DNA of 41,028 nucleotides, from NCBI GenBank assembly GCA_946187975.1, contig CAMHTE010000007.1:1-41028 (forward strand). Direction: 5' to 3'. How positions within the stretch are numbered: position 1 is the stretch's first letter; each line of letters begins with the position of its first letter. A program made the translations under genes and the position numbers. The notes beneath the pieces are model-generated. The model saw only the letters and a program-made list of their open reading frames with translations, was not told the DNA's origin and did no database searches. Shown here piece by piece: positions 7,212 to 15,530 of the stretch. This DNA is from an uncultured Bacteroidales bacterium (GTDB lineage Bacteria; Bacteroidota; Bacteroidia; Bacteroidales; UBA932).

Positions 7212-9071
7212 CTACTTCAAGCTTTCGATTACCGCCCTGTTGGCAGCCGCAACGCGTTCGGGGACCATCTTGTCCACGGCACGGTCATAGGTCATCAGAC
7301 CGTTCAGTTCGCGCTCGACGTCAGTGGTCTGGGTGTAGACCGCCGCAGAGCAGCCTTCCTGAACCATAGGGATCAGCATACGGGCGTATTCCTCGTACTT
7401 GGCGGTCAGTTCCTCGAAGGAAGTAACCTCTATATAACCCCAGTTCTTCTCATCCAGCCAGGTATGGCCCTCGACGGGAAGACCCACTCCACCGTATTCG
7501 CCCAGCACGTTTACCATAGCCGGATCCGTTATGCGCAGTTTGGGATAGGGATAATGGTGTGAGTCCAGGATGTCCCCCACCCCGCCGGAGATCCAGTTTC
7601 CGCCGGATGCCATGTTAACCAGGCGATTGCCTCCCAGTTCCTTCGTCATGGCAACTACGGCTTCCGTCTCAAACTGTCCCCAGGCCTCGTTGAAAGGCAC
7701 CCACATGATTATGCAAGGGAACTTGTCCAGCTGGTTCATTATATCCTTCCATTCGGCGAGGAAGTTGGCACGCGCCTCAGGAGAGAGCTGGTCGGAGAAA
7801 CCGGCATCGTACACGTCGACTCCGTGCGCCCACCATTTACGGTCGTGATACATGGCACTGCATGGCATATCCTGCCACACCATCATGCCAAGCTGGTCGC
7901 AGCAGAGGAACCAGCGGAAAGGCTCTATCTTTATATGCTTGCGTATCATGTTGAAGCCGAACTCCTTTTCCCGGACGACGTCGTAGCGGAGGGCCTCGTC
8001 GGTGGGAGCGGTATAGAGTCCGTCCGGCCACCAGCCCTGGTCGAGCGGTCCGTAATTGAATATGGGCTTGCCGTTAAGGGCAATACGCCTGTGTCCTTCC
8101 GAGTCTTCCACTACCGACACCTCGCGCATTCCGGTGTAGCCGTAAACCTTATCCACAGCCTTTCCTCCCTGCATGAGGGTCATCTTTAAACCATAAAGAT
8201 AGGGATGCTCCGGCGACCAAAGATCAGCCTCCGCGGGTTTAAGAACGGCAGGTGTTTCAGCGGAAGCAACGGCACTGGCAAGGACATGGCGGGAAGGCTT
8301 CTCGGGGTCGTATCCTATGCCTCCTTCGAGCAATTCCACCAGAACCTCCCCTTCTCCATTGAACTGGGGAACCACGGTAACGCTTCCATCATGGATGTCC
8401 GACGATACCTTGTAGTCGGCAATGTATCCGCGACGGTCAACGGCCTCCATCCACACGCTCTGCCATATACCGGAAACTGCCGTGTACCAGATACGCCCGT
8501 TGAAAGTATCCAGCACCTGCTTGCCGCGGGGCTGCATGTCGTTGTCGGTAGCGTCAAGCACCTTCAGCACTACAGTCTGGGGTCCGCGTTTGAGATAAGG
8601 GCTGATATTGAAATCGAAGGCCGTGTAGCCTCCCTGATGCCGTCCCACGAAAGTGCCGTTGACCCAGACCTCGCAGGCCCAGTCCACGGCGTCGAAGTGC
8701 AGGAGTATGTCCTTGTTACGGCGCCAGCGGCACGGCACGCGGAATGTCCTGCGATACCAGAGGGCATCTTCCGCAGTCAGCCTCCCGGCAACCCCTCCCA
8801 GCGAGGATTCGAGGGCAAATGGTACCAGCAGCTGCCCGTCAGGGGAAGGCATTTCCTCCGCACCGGCGGGGCTTATTGCATAGTCCCACAGGCCGTTCAG
8901 GTTGCGGTAAGAGCTCCTAATTAGTTGGGGGCGGGGGTATTCCCTGTGCACGTTGCCGGGCTTCACTTCATCGGCCCAGCGGGTACGGATATGGTCCCCT
9001 GCAGGAGCCCACTTCGCCGCAAGCGGAAGGGCAAGCAGGAGTGCAAGCGTAAGCGAAAAATACTTCTTCAT
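7212..9071 (-). CDS. Glycoside hydrolase family 2 protein, exported
   Basis: I chose the ATG at 9071 (619 residues) over a TTG five codons upstream because it gives a clean signal peptide, MKKYFSLTLALLLALPLAA, and lies one base after the GH3 stop. The order is GH2 sugar-binding domain (about 40-200, WVNGTFVGRHQGGYTAFDF), immunoglobulin-like domain (about 205-310) and TIM barrel. The acid/base is Glu462 in WVPFNEAWGQ and the nucleophile is probably Glu525 in VLGEYGG. GH2 enzymes release beta-galactose, glucuronate, mannose or related sugars; specificity is unclear here. It is the last gene of a three-gene minus operon of exported hydrolases with no SusC/SusD pair nearby. Confidence 0.9.
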   Translation of the reverse strand: MKKYFSLTLALLLALPLAAKWAPAGDHIRTRWADEVKPGNVHREYPRPQLIRSSYRNLNGLWDYAISPAGAEEMPSPDGQLLVPFALESSLGGVAGRLTAEDALWYRRTFRVPCRWRRNKDILLHFDAVDWACEVWVNGTFVGRHQGGYTAFDFNISPYLKRGPQTVVLKVLDATDNDMQPRGKQVLDTFNGRIWYTAVSGIWQSVWMEAVDRRGYIADYKVSSDIHDGSVTVVPQFNGEGEVLVELLEGGIGYDPEKPSRHVLASAVASAETPAVLKPAEADLWSPEHPYLYGLKMTLMQGGKAVDKVYGYTGMREVSVVEDSEGHRRIALNGKPIFNYGPLDQGWWPDGLYTAPTDEALRYDVVREKEFGFNMIRKHIKIEPFRWFLCCDQLGMMVWQDMPCSAMYHDRKWWAHGVDVYDAGFSDQLSPEARANFLAEWKDIMNQLDKFPCIIMWVPFNEAWGQFETEAVVAMTKELGGNRLVNMASGGNWISGGVGDILDSHHYPYPKLRITDPAMVNVLGEYGGVGLPVEGHTWLDEKNWGYIEVTSFEELTAKYEEYARMLIPMVQEGCSAAVYTQTTDVERELNGLMTYDRAVDKMVPERVAAANRAVIESLK

Positions 9072-9072
9072 C

Positions 9073-11151
9073 TTATTTAATTTCAATGGCCTGGCGGAGT
9101 TCTATCTGGCTGGAAGACTTTCCTACCTGTATCTCGAAGCTGCCGGAATCGATCTTCCATGCATGGTCGGGCGTACTGTAGTAACTGAATGCGGACCCGT
9201 CGAGATGGATCTTTACAACACGCGACTCACCTTTGGCGAGGCGCAGCTTTTCGAAGCCCTTGAGTTCCCTCGCGGGACGGAGTACGCCGGAATCGTGAGT
9301 GGGAGCCACATACACCTGGGCGACCTCGGCTCCGGCACGGCTGCCGGTATTGGTTACGGTAAACTCCACGTCGGCACCGTCGGCGGAAGGAGTCACGCTG
9401 AGACCTGAATATGCGAATTCCGTATAGCTCAGGCCGTAGCCAAACGGATACCTGGGCTCAACGCCGAAGTGTTCCACACCGCGATAGCCAAGGAATACAC
9501 CCTCGGCATACTCGGCATACTGATACCTGTCATGTGCTTCGCGCGGCTTTTTGTATCCCGCCTTGCGGAATGCCTGCGTCGGATGATAGTTACCAGCGGC
9601 AGGATTGGCGTTCAGGCTCCCCCACCAGGTAAAGGGAAGGCGTCCGGAGGGGTTAACGCGCCCGCTCAGGATACGGGCGATGGCCGTGCCTCCTGACTCT
9701 CCCGGATACCATGCCGCCAGAATGGCCTGCACACGGTCACCCCATTTGCCCAGATCCACCTCACCTCCGGAGAAGAGCACTACGATCACCTTGCTGTTAT
9801 GAGCAAGGGCGAAGTTTATAACATCTTCCTGCCCCTTCGGTAGAGTATAGCTGCGGTCCGCTCCTTCCTTTTCGGTAGCAAGGTCAAATCCAACGGCCAC
9901 CACTACTGCTGATGCCGCTTCGACGGTTTTGATATTGGCGGGAGTATCATAACGATCCCCTACAGGGATTACGACATCTACGGGATAATCCCTGCCAAGC
10001 GACTGAAGGCCCTGGGCCACGGAAATCCTATACTGGATGGGAGTATGGACATTACCGCTTCCGCCGCCACGGGGCATGTTGAATGCATCCGGACCAAGCA
10101 CGGCAATGCGGTTTTTGCGCCCGGGCTTGAGCGGCAGCACCCCCTCATTCTTCAGAAGGACGGGGGCCTCGACAGCAAGGCTCAGCGCGGCCTCATGCGA
10201 TTCAGCACGGTCTTCCGGAATGGAAGTATCCTTTACCGGACCGTCCAGGAAGCCGAATTCGATGAAAGTCTGAAGGATATGCCGCACCTTGAGATCGATG
10301 TCTTCCTCGGATACCACCCCGTTGTCGAGCAGGGGCTTTATCATCTTGTAGTTGAGCATGAAAGCCTGGGGCATCTCTAGGTCAAGCCCGCTCCTCATGC
10401 ATCCTAGGGTGGTATAGGTTGAACGCCAGTCGGACATGGTGATGCCCTTGAAGCCCCAGCTGTCCCTGAGAACCGTTTTGGTCAGCCATGGATCCTCCGC
10501 CGCATGTACCCCGTTGATGAGGTTGTAGCTGGTCATTACCGCTCCCACGCCGGCATCCTGCACGGCACGGCGGAATGCGGGGAAATAAATCTCGTTGATA
10601 GTCCGCTCGTCAGCGTTGGAACTCAGCCCGTGACGGTCGAACTCGGAATTATTGAGGGCAAAATGCTTGATGGTGGCGATTATACCCGTGGATTGCAGGC
10701 CCTTGATATACTCAACGGCAGTCTCGGAAGCAAGGAAAGGATCTTCGCCGTAATACTCGAAGTTGCGTCCGTTGAGAGGACTGCGGTAGATGTTGACGCC
10801 AGGGCCGAGCATGATACCCACACCGCGAGCTTTGGCATCCATGCCTATCCCCTCTCCCATTGCCCGCACTCCCTCGCGACTCCATGACGCCGCAGCGGCG
10901 ATTCCGCTGGGATATAGCGTGCTTTCGGTATCGTTGCGAACGCCCTGGGGGCCGTCAGCCATACGTATGGAAGGAATTCCCAGACGCTCGACAGGATAGG
11001 TATAGAAACCTCCGTTGCATCCGCCGAGGATAGATATCTTCTCCTCGAGGGTCATCTTTCCGACAAGTTCGACAGCCCGTCTGGCCGCATCCTGGGCCGA
11101 AAGGGCACTGGCAGCCAGAAGCGCCGCCAAAGCAAGCATTATCTTCCTCAT
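9073..11151 (-). CDS. Glycoside hydrolase family 3 beta-glycosidase, exported
   Basis: A 692-residue protein with signal peptide MRKIMLALAALLAASALSAQ. The GH3 N-terminal domain contains IKHFALNNSE and the nucleophile Asp241 in ITMSDWRSTYT. The GH3 C-terminal alpha/beta domain (about 325-550) and a fibronectin III-like domain (about 590-685, VTNTGSRAGAEVAQVYV) follow. Such proteins are periplasmic beta-glucosidases or beta-xylosidases; beta-glucosidase is likeliest but unproven. The start overlaps the stop of the HAD lipoprotein by four bases, and GH2 begins one base after its stop, so the three are tightly coupled. Confidence 0.93.
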   Translation of the reverse strand: MRKIMLALAALLAASALSAQDAARRAVELVGKMTLEEKISILGGCNGGFYTYPVERLGIPSIRMADGPQGVRNDTESTLYPSGIAAAASWSREGVRAMGEGIGMDAKARGVGIMLGPGVNIYRSPLNGRNFEYYGEDPFLASETAVEYIKGLQSTGIIATIKHFALNNSEFDRHGLSSNADERTINEIYFPAFRRAVQDAGVGAVMTSYNLINGVHAAEDPWLTKTVLRDSWGFKGITMSDWRSTYTTLGCMRSGLDLEMPQAFMLNYKMIKPLLDNGVVSEEDIDLKVRHILQTFIEFGFLDGPVKDTSIPEDRAESHEAALSLAVEAPVLLKNEGVLPLKPGRKNRIAVLGPDAFNMPRGGGSGNVHTPIQYRISVAQGLQSLGRDYPVDVVIPVGDRYDTPANIKTVEAASAVVVAVGFDLATEKEGADRSYTLPKGQEDVINFALAHNSKVIVVLFSGGEVDLGKWGDRVQAILAAWYPGESGGTAIARILSGRVNPSGRLPFTWWGSLNANPAAGNYHPTQAFRKAGYKKPREAHDRYQYAEYAEGVFLGYRGVEHFGVEPRYPFGYGLSYTEFAYSGLSVTPSADGADVEFTVTNTGSRAGAEVAQVYVAPTHDSGVLRPARELKGFEKLRLAKGESRVVKIHLDGSAFSYYSTPDHAWKIDSGSFEIQVGKSSSQIELRQAIEIK

Positions 11152-11993
11152 AACAGGAAACTAAGGATTTCAGGTGTTTTAGTGTAATCGTCTATCTGCA
11201 CGTAGTCCATACCGCCGAGACGGATATGGCTGTCACCGCCTCCGTCGCCGAAGTCGTCGCCGATGAACAGAAGCTGGTCCTTGGTGTATCCGAGGCCTTC
11301 GGCATAACGGATGCAGGCGTCGTACTTATTATACTTTTTGGGTGCGAAGTCAAAGGAGCTGCTGCCCCCGATGTAAACTGCATAGTCCTTGAAGAGTTTG
11401 AGCACCTCGGGATAGATGGCCCTGCGCTTCGCCCTGTCGGGATCGAATGCTATCTTGTCGGCCCTGTCGGCCTTAGTGCCGAGCAGCCCGAAAGTTACCA
11501 TACCGCTCGCATGGAATTCGATGGGATCCCCCTTGTATTCGGTGTAACCGTACTTTTCGCGTATGTATTCGCAGTTCTTGATGAAGAAGGCGGTGTCCGC
11601 CGGATGGGTATCTTCCCTTATTATTCGGAACTCCCCGTCCACTATCGCACTCTCCTGCATTCCGTAATTGCCTACTATGGCTATGGGATAATTCCCCATC
11701 TGGGCATAGATGCGGGGGCAGTTCCCGGCGCCCATCATCACGAGGTCGTAGAGTTTGCCGAGGGTGTCCAGAAGCTCACGGGCGGCGTCAGGCAGGGGTG
11801 AACGGTGCTGGGAAAGCGTGCCGTCGAGGTCGAAGCAGAGCAGTTTTTTCTGCGCCTTGATCGCTGGACCGCGTTCGGCGATGGCTAAGGAATCGATACG
11901 TGTAGCACCGGCTGCCCATTCCGCAGCCTGCTTCGAGGAGTTGCCACAGGAAAAAAGTATTCCCAGAGCAAGGAGGAAGCAGATTCTTTTCAT
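11148..11993 (-). CDS. Lipoprotein with a eukaryotic-type phosphomannomutase-like HAD domain
   Basis: A 281-residue protein with a lipoprotein signal peptide (MKRICFLLALGILFSC, Cys16) followed by a HAD hydrolase. HAD motif I is CFDLDGTLSQHRSP near residue 54. The later stretches GGSSSFDFAPKKYNKYDA and GDDFGDGGGDSHI resemble the alpha-phosphomannomutase (PMM1/PMM2) signatures GGQISFDVFP...WDK and FGDKTMPGGNDHEI. The cap region (IEFHASGMVTFGLLG) also aligns by eye. PMM-type HADs normally act in the cytoplasm on hexose phosphates, so an exported copy in front of two exported glycosidases is odd. It may dephosphorylate sugars outside the cytoplasm. Reaction and substrate are inference. Confidence 0.82.
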   Translation of the reverse strand: MKRICFLLALGILFSCGNSSKQAAEWAAGATRIDSLAIAERGPAIKAQKKLLCFDLDGTLSQHRSPLPDAARELLDTLGKLYDLVMMGAGNCPRIYAQMGNYPIAIVGNYGMQESAIVDGEFRIIREDTHPADTAFFIKNCEYIREKYGYTEYKGDPIEFHASGMVTFGLLGTKADRADKIAFDPDRAKRRAIYPEVLKLFKDYAVYIGGSSSFDFAPKKYNKYDACIRYAEGLGYTKDQLLFIGDDFGDGGGDSHIRLGGMDYVQIDDYTKTPEILSFLL

Positions 11994-12017
11994 TGTTTAG
12001 TTAGTGTTTATTTCATA

Positions 12018-12025
12018 CAAAAATA
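12018..12025 (-). promoter_or_regulatory. -7 promoter element (TATTTTTG) for the HAD-GH3-GH2 operon
   Basis: The minus-strand TATTTTTG ends 24 bases before the ATG at 11993. No TTTG is seen at the usual distance upstream. It is back to back with the plus-strand element at 12038. Confidence 0.5.
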
Positions 12026-12037
12026 CAAATAATTTCG

Positions 12038-12045
12038 TACCTTTA
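12038..12045 (+). promoter_or_regulatory. -7-like promoter element (TACCTTTA) for the GHL10 gene
   Basis: The element differs from TAnnTTTG by its last base and ends only seven bases before the ATG at 12053. If it is used, transcription would start at or next to the start codon, giving a leaderless or nearly leaderless message. Confidence 0.45.
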
Positions 12046-12052
12046 TACCTCG

Positions 12053-13204
12053 ATGAAACGGCTTGTCTCTTTTTTCTGTGCGATGGCGTTCGTATGCGCT
12101 GCCGCTTCCGCCCAAAGCGAAGCGCTGCCCGTACAGTCGGACGGGCATGACGGAGAATTCCGGGGAGCGTGGCTCGCCACCGTAGCCGGGCTGGACTGGC
12201 CCTCCTGCGACGAGGCTCCCATAGTCCAGCAACTGCACCTTATCGAAGCCATAAAAGGCCTCAGCGAAGCTGGATGCAACACGCTCATCTTCCAGGTCAT
12301 AAGTAATATGGACGCCCTCTACCCGTCGAAGTACCTGCCATGGAGCGCAGTGCTTACCGGAGAGGAGGGCAAACAACCATGGTACAATCCCCTGGACCTC
12401 GCAATTAAGGTCGCGCACGAGTGCGGAATGCAGATTCATGCCTGGATCAATCCTCTCCGCGTCTGCAGGAGCGACGACCAGCCCCATGCGCCGGGCCACG
12501 TTACCAACACGCATCCCGAATGGGTTCAGAATTATCATCACAAGCTGTTCCTGGACCCCGGCAATCCGGAAGTTGTCGAGTTCCTTGGCAAGATTGCGGA
12601 CGAAATCGTGTCCGGCTACGATGTGGACGGACTGCACATAGACGATTATTTCTATCCCGACGGCCTTCAGTCGGACGAAGGGCAGACCGAGTGGAACGAC
12701 TCGCTGTACGTCAAATACGGCAACGGTCTGTCCCTGCACGAATGGCGTTATGCCAACATAAACAATGTCGTGCGTGAACTCTTCGAGGCCACCCACCGTG
12801 CCAAGCCAAACGTTGTTTTCGGCGTTTCCCCCGCCGGAAGGCTGAGCAATACCAGGCACCTTTATGCAGACCCGGAACGCTGGGTCAACGAAGGTACCGT
12901 GGATTATCTTGCGCCCCAGATCTACTGGGCCATCGGACGCGGAGACGCCGCTGCCTTCGAAACGGTGCTGGACAGCTGGCGTTTCGTGGCCAAGGGCGTG
13001 CCCGTCTACGTGGGCATCGCCGCCTACAAGCACAACGACGCCTATTACCGCGGCAAAGACCTGCCGTACATGTCGATGAGCGAGTTCAAGCGCGAACTGG
13101 AGATGTGCAGGGGGACCTGGTACGTCAAGGGACATATCTGGTTCCGCACAAAGAACATCCTTGAAGACGAGTTCAAGGCGTATATTCTCTCCGAACTATA
13201 CTGA
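12053..13204 (+). CDS. GHL10-family glycosidase-like protein, exported
   Basis: A 383-residue protein with signal peptide MKRLVSFFCAMAFVCAAASAQ. The family hallmark EFRGAWLATVAGLDWPS follows near residues 35-51, then FQV in NTLIFQVISNMDALYPS, IHAWINPLR, and VDGLHIDDYFYP, all features of the GHL10 (PF02638) TIM barrel. The family is thought to hydrolyse glycans, and relatives such as DigH cut peptidoglycan glycan strands lacking stem peptides; activity here is untested. It is a single-gene unit on the plus strand between divergent and convergent neighbours. Confidence 0.88.
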   Translation: MKRLVSFFCAMAFVCAAASAQSEALPVQSDGHDGEFRGAWLATVAGLDWPSCDEAPIVQQLHLIEAIKGLSEAGCNTLIFQVISNMDALYPSKYLPWSAVLTGEEGKQPWYNPLDLAIKVAHECGMQIHAWINPLRVCRSDDQPHAPGHVTNTHPEWVQNYHHKLFLDPGNPEVVEFLGKIADEIVSGYDVDGLHIDDYFYPDGLQSDEGQTEWNDSLYVKYGNGLSLHEWRYANINNVVRELFEATHRAKPNVVFGVSPAGRLSNTRHLYADPERWVNEGTVDYLAPQIYWAIGRGDAAAFETVLDSWRFVAKGVPVYVGIAAYKHNDAYYRGKDLPYMSMSEFKRELEMCRGTWYVKGHIWFRTKNILEDEFKAYILSELY

Positions 13205-13208
13205 TTGC

Positions 13209-13231
13209 AAAATCCGGGAACCTCCGGTTCC
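13209..13231 (-). terminator. Weak hairpin between converging GHL10 and pta genes
   Basis: GGAACC (13217-13222) and GGTTCC (13226-13231) can pair around a TCC loop. On the minus strand the stem is followed shortly by TTTT (13209-13212). It touches the pta stop codon and could end pta transcripts. The stem is short, so strength is doubtful. Confidence 0.4.
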
Positions 13232-14235
13232 TATGCGTCCATCGCCTGGCATGCGGTGATGGCGATCATCTTGTAAACATCGTCCACCGAGCAGCCGCGG
13301 CTGAGGTCGTTCACCGGCTTTGCGATACCCTGAAGGATGGGACCTATGGCGTCGGCGTGCCCTAGACGCTGGATGAGCTTGTAGGAGATGTTGCCCACCT
13401 CGAGGTTTGGGAACACCAGCACGTTGGCCTTTCCCGCGATTTCCGAACCGGGAGCCTTCCTTTCTCCCACAGAACGCACAAGGGCGGCATCCGCCTGAAG
13501 TTCACCGTCAATCTTGAGCGTGGGGTCAAGTTCCTTTGCGAGCCCTGTAGCTTCTATGACCTTGTCCACCACTTCGTGCTTCGCCGAACCCTTGGTGGAG
13601 AAGGAAAGCATCGCCACGCGCGGGTCGTCGAACCCGGCCACGCTGCGGGCGGTACGTGCAGTACAAACCGCAATCTGGGCAAGCTGGGAGGCATCGGGAG
13701 CAGGAGTTACCGCCACGTCGCCGATAACCAGCACGCCGTTCTCGCCATATTCGGGAGCCTGGGTAATCATGAGCATTGCGCCGCTGACGCAGGAAATGCC
13801 CGGGGAGCACTTGATAATCTGCAATGCAGGGCGAAGAGTTTCGCCGGTGGTGGAAAGCGCGCCGCTGATCTGTCCGTCGGCATCGCCGCTCTTGATAATC
13901 AGACATCCGAAGTACAGCGGATCCAGGACGGTTTTACGGGCCAGTTCGATGGTCATGCCCTTCTTCTGGCGAAGTTCGAACAGCAGCCGGGCATATTCCT
14001 CGGTCTTGGCGCTGGTGGCGGGATCTATGATGGTCGCCTGCCCGATATGCTTGAGCCCGAGTTTATCCGCGTATGCGAGGATCTCGTCGCGATTACCGAT
14101 AAGGATGATGTCGGCAAGGCCGTCGGCAATGGCGCGGTCCGCCGCCGTGATGGTGCGCTCTTCGAGCGATTCGGGAAGCACGATGCGCTGCCTGTTGGAT
14201 TTTGCGCGTGCTATGATACTTTCAATCAGGTCCAT
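13231..14235 (-). CDS. pta: Phosphate acetyltransferase
   Basis: A 334-residue protein equal to the short, single-domain Pta form, lacking the N-terminal DRTGG extension of the enterobacterial enzyme. Recognisable stretches are RIVLPESLEERT, GDADGQISGALSTTGETLRPALQ, MLSFSTKGSAKH and NVLVFPNLEVGNISYKL. It interconverts acetyl-CoA plus phosphate with acetyl phosphate plus CoA in the cytoplasm. ackA lies three bases upstream in the same operon, completing the acetate/ATP pathway typical of fermentative Bacteroidales. Confidence 0.97.
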   Translation of the reverse strand: MDLIESIIARAKSNRQRIVLPESLEERTITAADRAIADGLADIILIGNRDEILAYADKLGLKHIGQATIIDPATSAKTEEYARLLFELRQKKGMTIELARKTVLDPLYFGCLIIKSGDADGQISGALSTTGETLRPALQIIKCSPGISCVSGAMLMITQAPEYGENGVLVIGDVAVTPAPDASQLAQIAVCTARTARSVAGFDDPRVAMLSFSTKGSAKHEVVDKVIEATGLAKELDPTLKIDGELQADAALVRSVGERKAPGSEIAGKANVLVFPNLEVGNISYKLIQRLGHADAIGPILQGIAKPVNDLSRGCSVDDVYKMIAITACQAMDA

Positions 14236-14238
14236 ATC

Positions 14239-15444
14239 TTACTTGTTTACTATGTGCATGGTATCGCGCGCGATCATGAGCTCCTCCTCCGTAGGGATGA
14301 GCGCGACCTTGACCTTGGAGGCGGGAGTCGAAAGCATGGTGTTGCCTTCGGCTGATGCGTTGGCAGCCTCGTCGATTTCGACTCCGAGGTAACCGAGTTT
14401 CTTGCAGATGTCGGCCCTGAGCCAGGGGTTGTGCTCCCCTATGCCGGCGGTGAAGACGATGAGGTCGACTCCGTTCAGGGCTGCTGTATAGGCACCTATA
14501 AGCTTGACTATGTCGTAGGTGAGTTTATTGCGGACAAGAATTGCGCGGGGATTGCCGGCGGCTGCGGCCTCGTTCATATCCCTGCAGTCGGAGCTGATAC
14601 CGGAAAGGCCGAGGAAACCGCTCTTCTTGTTCATGATGGTGGTCATCTCGTCGGGAGAGAGGCCCTCCTTCTTCATGATATAAGGTATCACGTTGCAGTC
14701 CACATTGCCGCAGCGCGTTCCCATTATCATTCCCTCCAGAGGGGTGAAACCCATCGAGGTATCGATGCACTTGCCGTCCTTGACCGCGGTAACCGAAGAA
14801 CCGTTGCCGATGTGGCAGGTGATTATGCGGGAGTGTGCGAGCTCGATTCCAGCGAACTCAGCACCCTTGCGGGACACGAACTGGTGCGAGGTTCCGTGGG
14901 CGCCATAACGGCGGACGTGATATTTGGTGTAATACTCGTAAGGCAGGGCATACATGTAGGCGTAGTCCGGCATGGTCTGATGGAAGGCGGTGTCGAACAC
15001 CACTACCTGGGGAGTTTTGGGGAGCACCTTGCTGATGGCATGGATTCCCAGGAGATGCGCCGGATTATGCAGGGGTGCGAAATCGCAGCAGATTTCGATC
15101 TTGCGCAACACCTCATCGTCCACAAGGCAGCTGCCGTCGAAGAAATCGGCACCCTGCACTATGCGGTGACCCACTGCCTCCACATCGTCGAAGGAGCGAA
15201 GCACCCCATACTTGGGATCCACCAGGGCATCCATCACGAGCTTCATTCCCACCGAATGGTCGGGAATGGGAATTTCCTTTACGAGTTTGTCCTTACCTGT
15301 AGGACGGTGCGTTATTATACCCGAAGGAAGGCCGATCTTTTCCACAAGACCCTTTGCCAGAACGGCAAAGTCGCGGTCGCCTTTCATGTCGTAGAGCTGG
15401 TACTTGATGGAAGAACTGCCGCAATTGATTACGAGAATTATCAT
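14239..15444 (-). CDS. ackA: Acetate kinase
   Basis: A 401-residue protein, normal for the family. The N-terminal phosphate-binding motif is VINCGSSSIKYQLYD. It also has VVFDTAFHQTMP, the RYGAHGTSHQFV motif, HIGNGSSVTAV and GGxG-like FTAGIGEHNP, all belonging to the acetate kinase/ASKHA fold. It converts acetyl phosphate plus ADP to acetate plus ATP. It is the first gene of the ackA-pta operon, with a -7 promoter element at 15473-15480. Confidence 0.97.
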   Translation of the reverse strand: MIILVINCGSSSIKYQLYDMKGDRDFAVLAKGLVEKIGLPSGIITHRPTGKDKLVKEIPIPDHSVGMKLVMDALVDPKYGVLRSFDDVEAVGHRIVQGADFFDGSCLVDDEVLRKIEICCDFAPLHNPAHLLGIHAISKVLPKTPQVVVFDTAFHQTMPDYAYMYALPYEYYTKYHVRRYGAHGTSHQFVSRKGAEFAGIELAHSRIITCHIGNGSSVTAVKDGKCIDTSMGFTPLEGMIMGTRCGNVDCNVIPYIMKKEGLSPDEMTTIMNKKSGFLGLSGISSDCRDMNEAAAAGNPRAILVRNKLTYDIVKLIGAYTAALNGVDLIVFTAGIGEHNPWLRADICKKLGYLGVEIDEAANASAEGNTMLSTPASKVKVALIPTEEELMIARDTMHIVNK

Positions 15445-15472
15445 TGTTCTGTCGATAAAAAACTGAATACTA

Positions 15473-15480
15473 CAAATGTA
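15473..15480 (-). promoter_or_regulatory. -7 promoter element (TACATTTG) for ackA-pta
   Basis: The minus-strand TACATTTG ends 28 bases before the ackA ATG at 15444. No convincing TTTG lies 19-21 bases upstream. Confidence 0.5.
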
Positions 15481-15530
15481 AGAAAAATGTAAGAATAATT
15501 GCGTAATTTAGCGAGGTAAATGAGGTGCGT

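Noticed and set aside
12008-13135. A 375-codon antisense frame over the GHL10 gene
   Set aside because: In register with the sense gene; the sense translation has a signal peptide and family motifs while the antisense has none.
14431-15492. A 353-codon plus-strand frame over ackA
   Set aside because: In register with the ackA codons on the other strand; acetate kinase motifs are complete on the minus strand.
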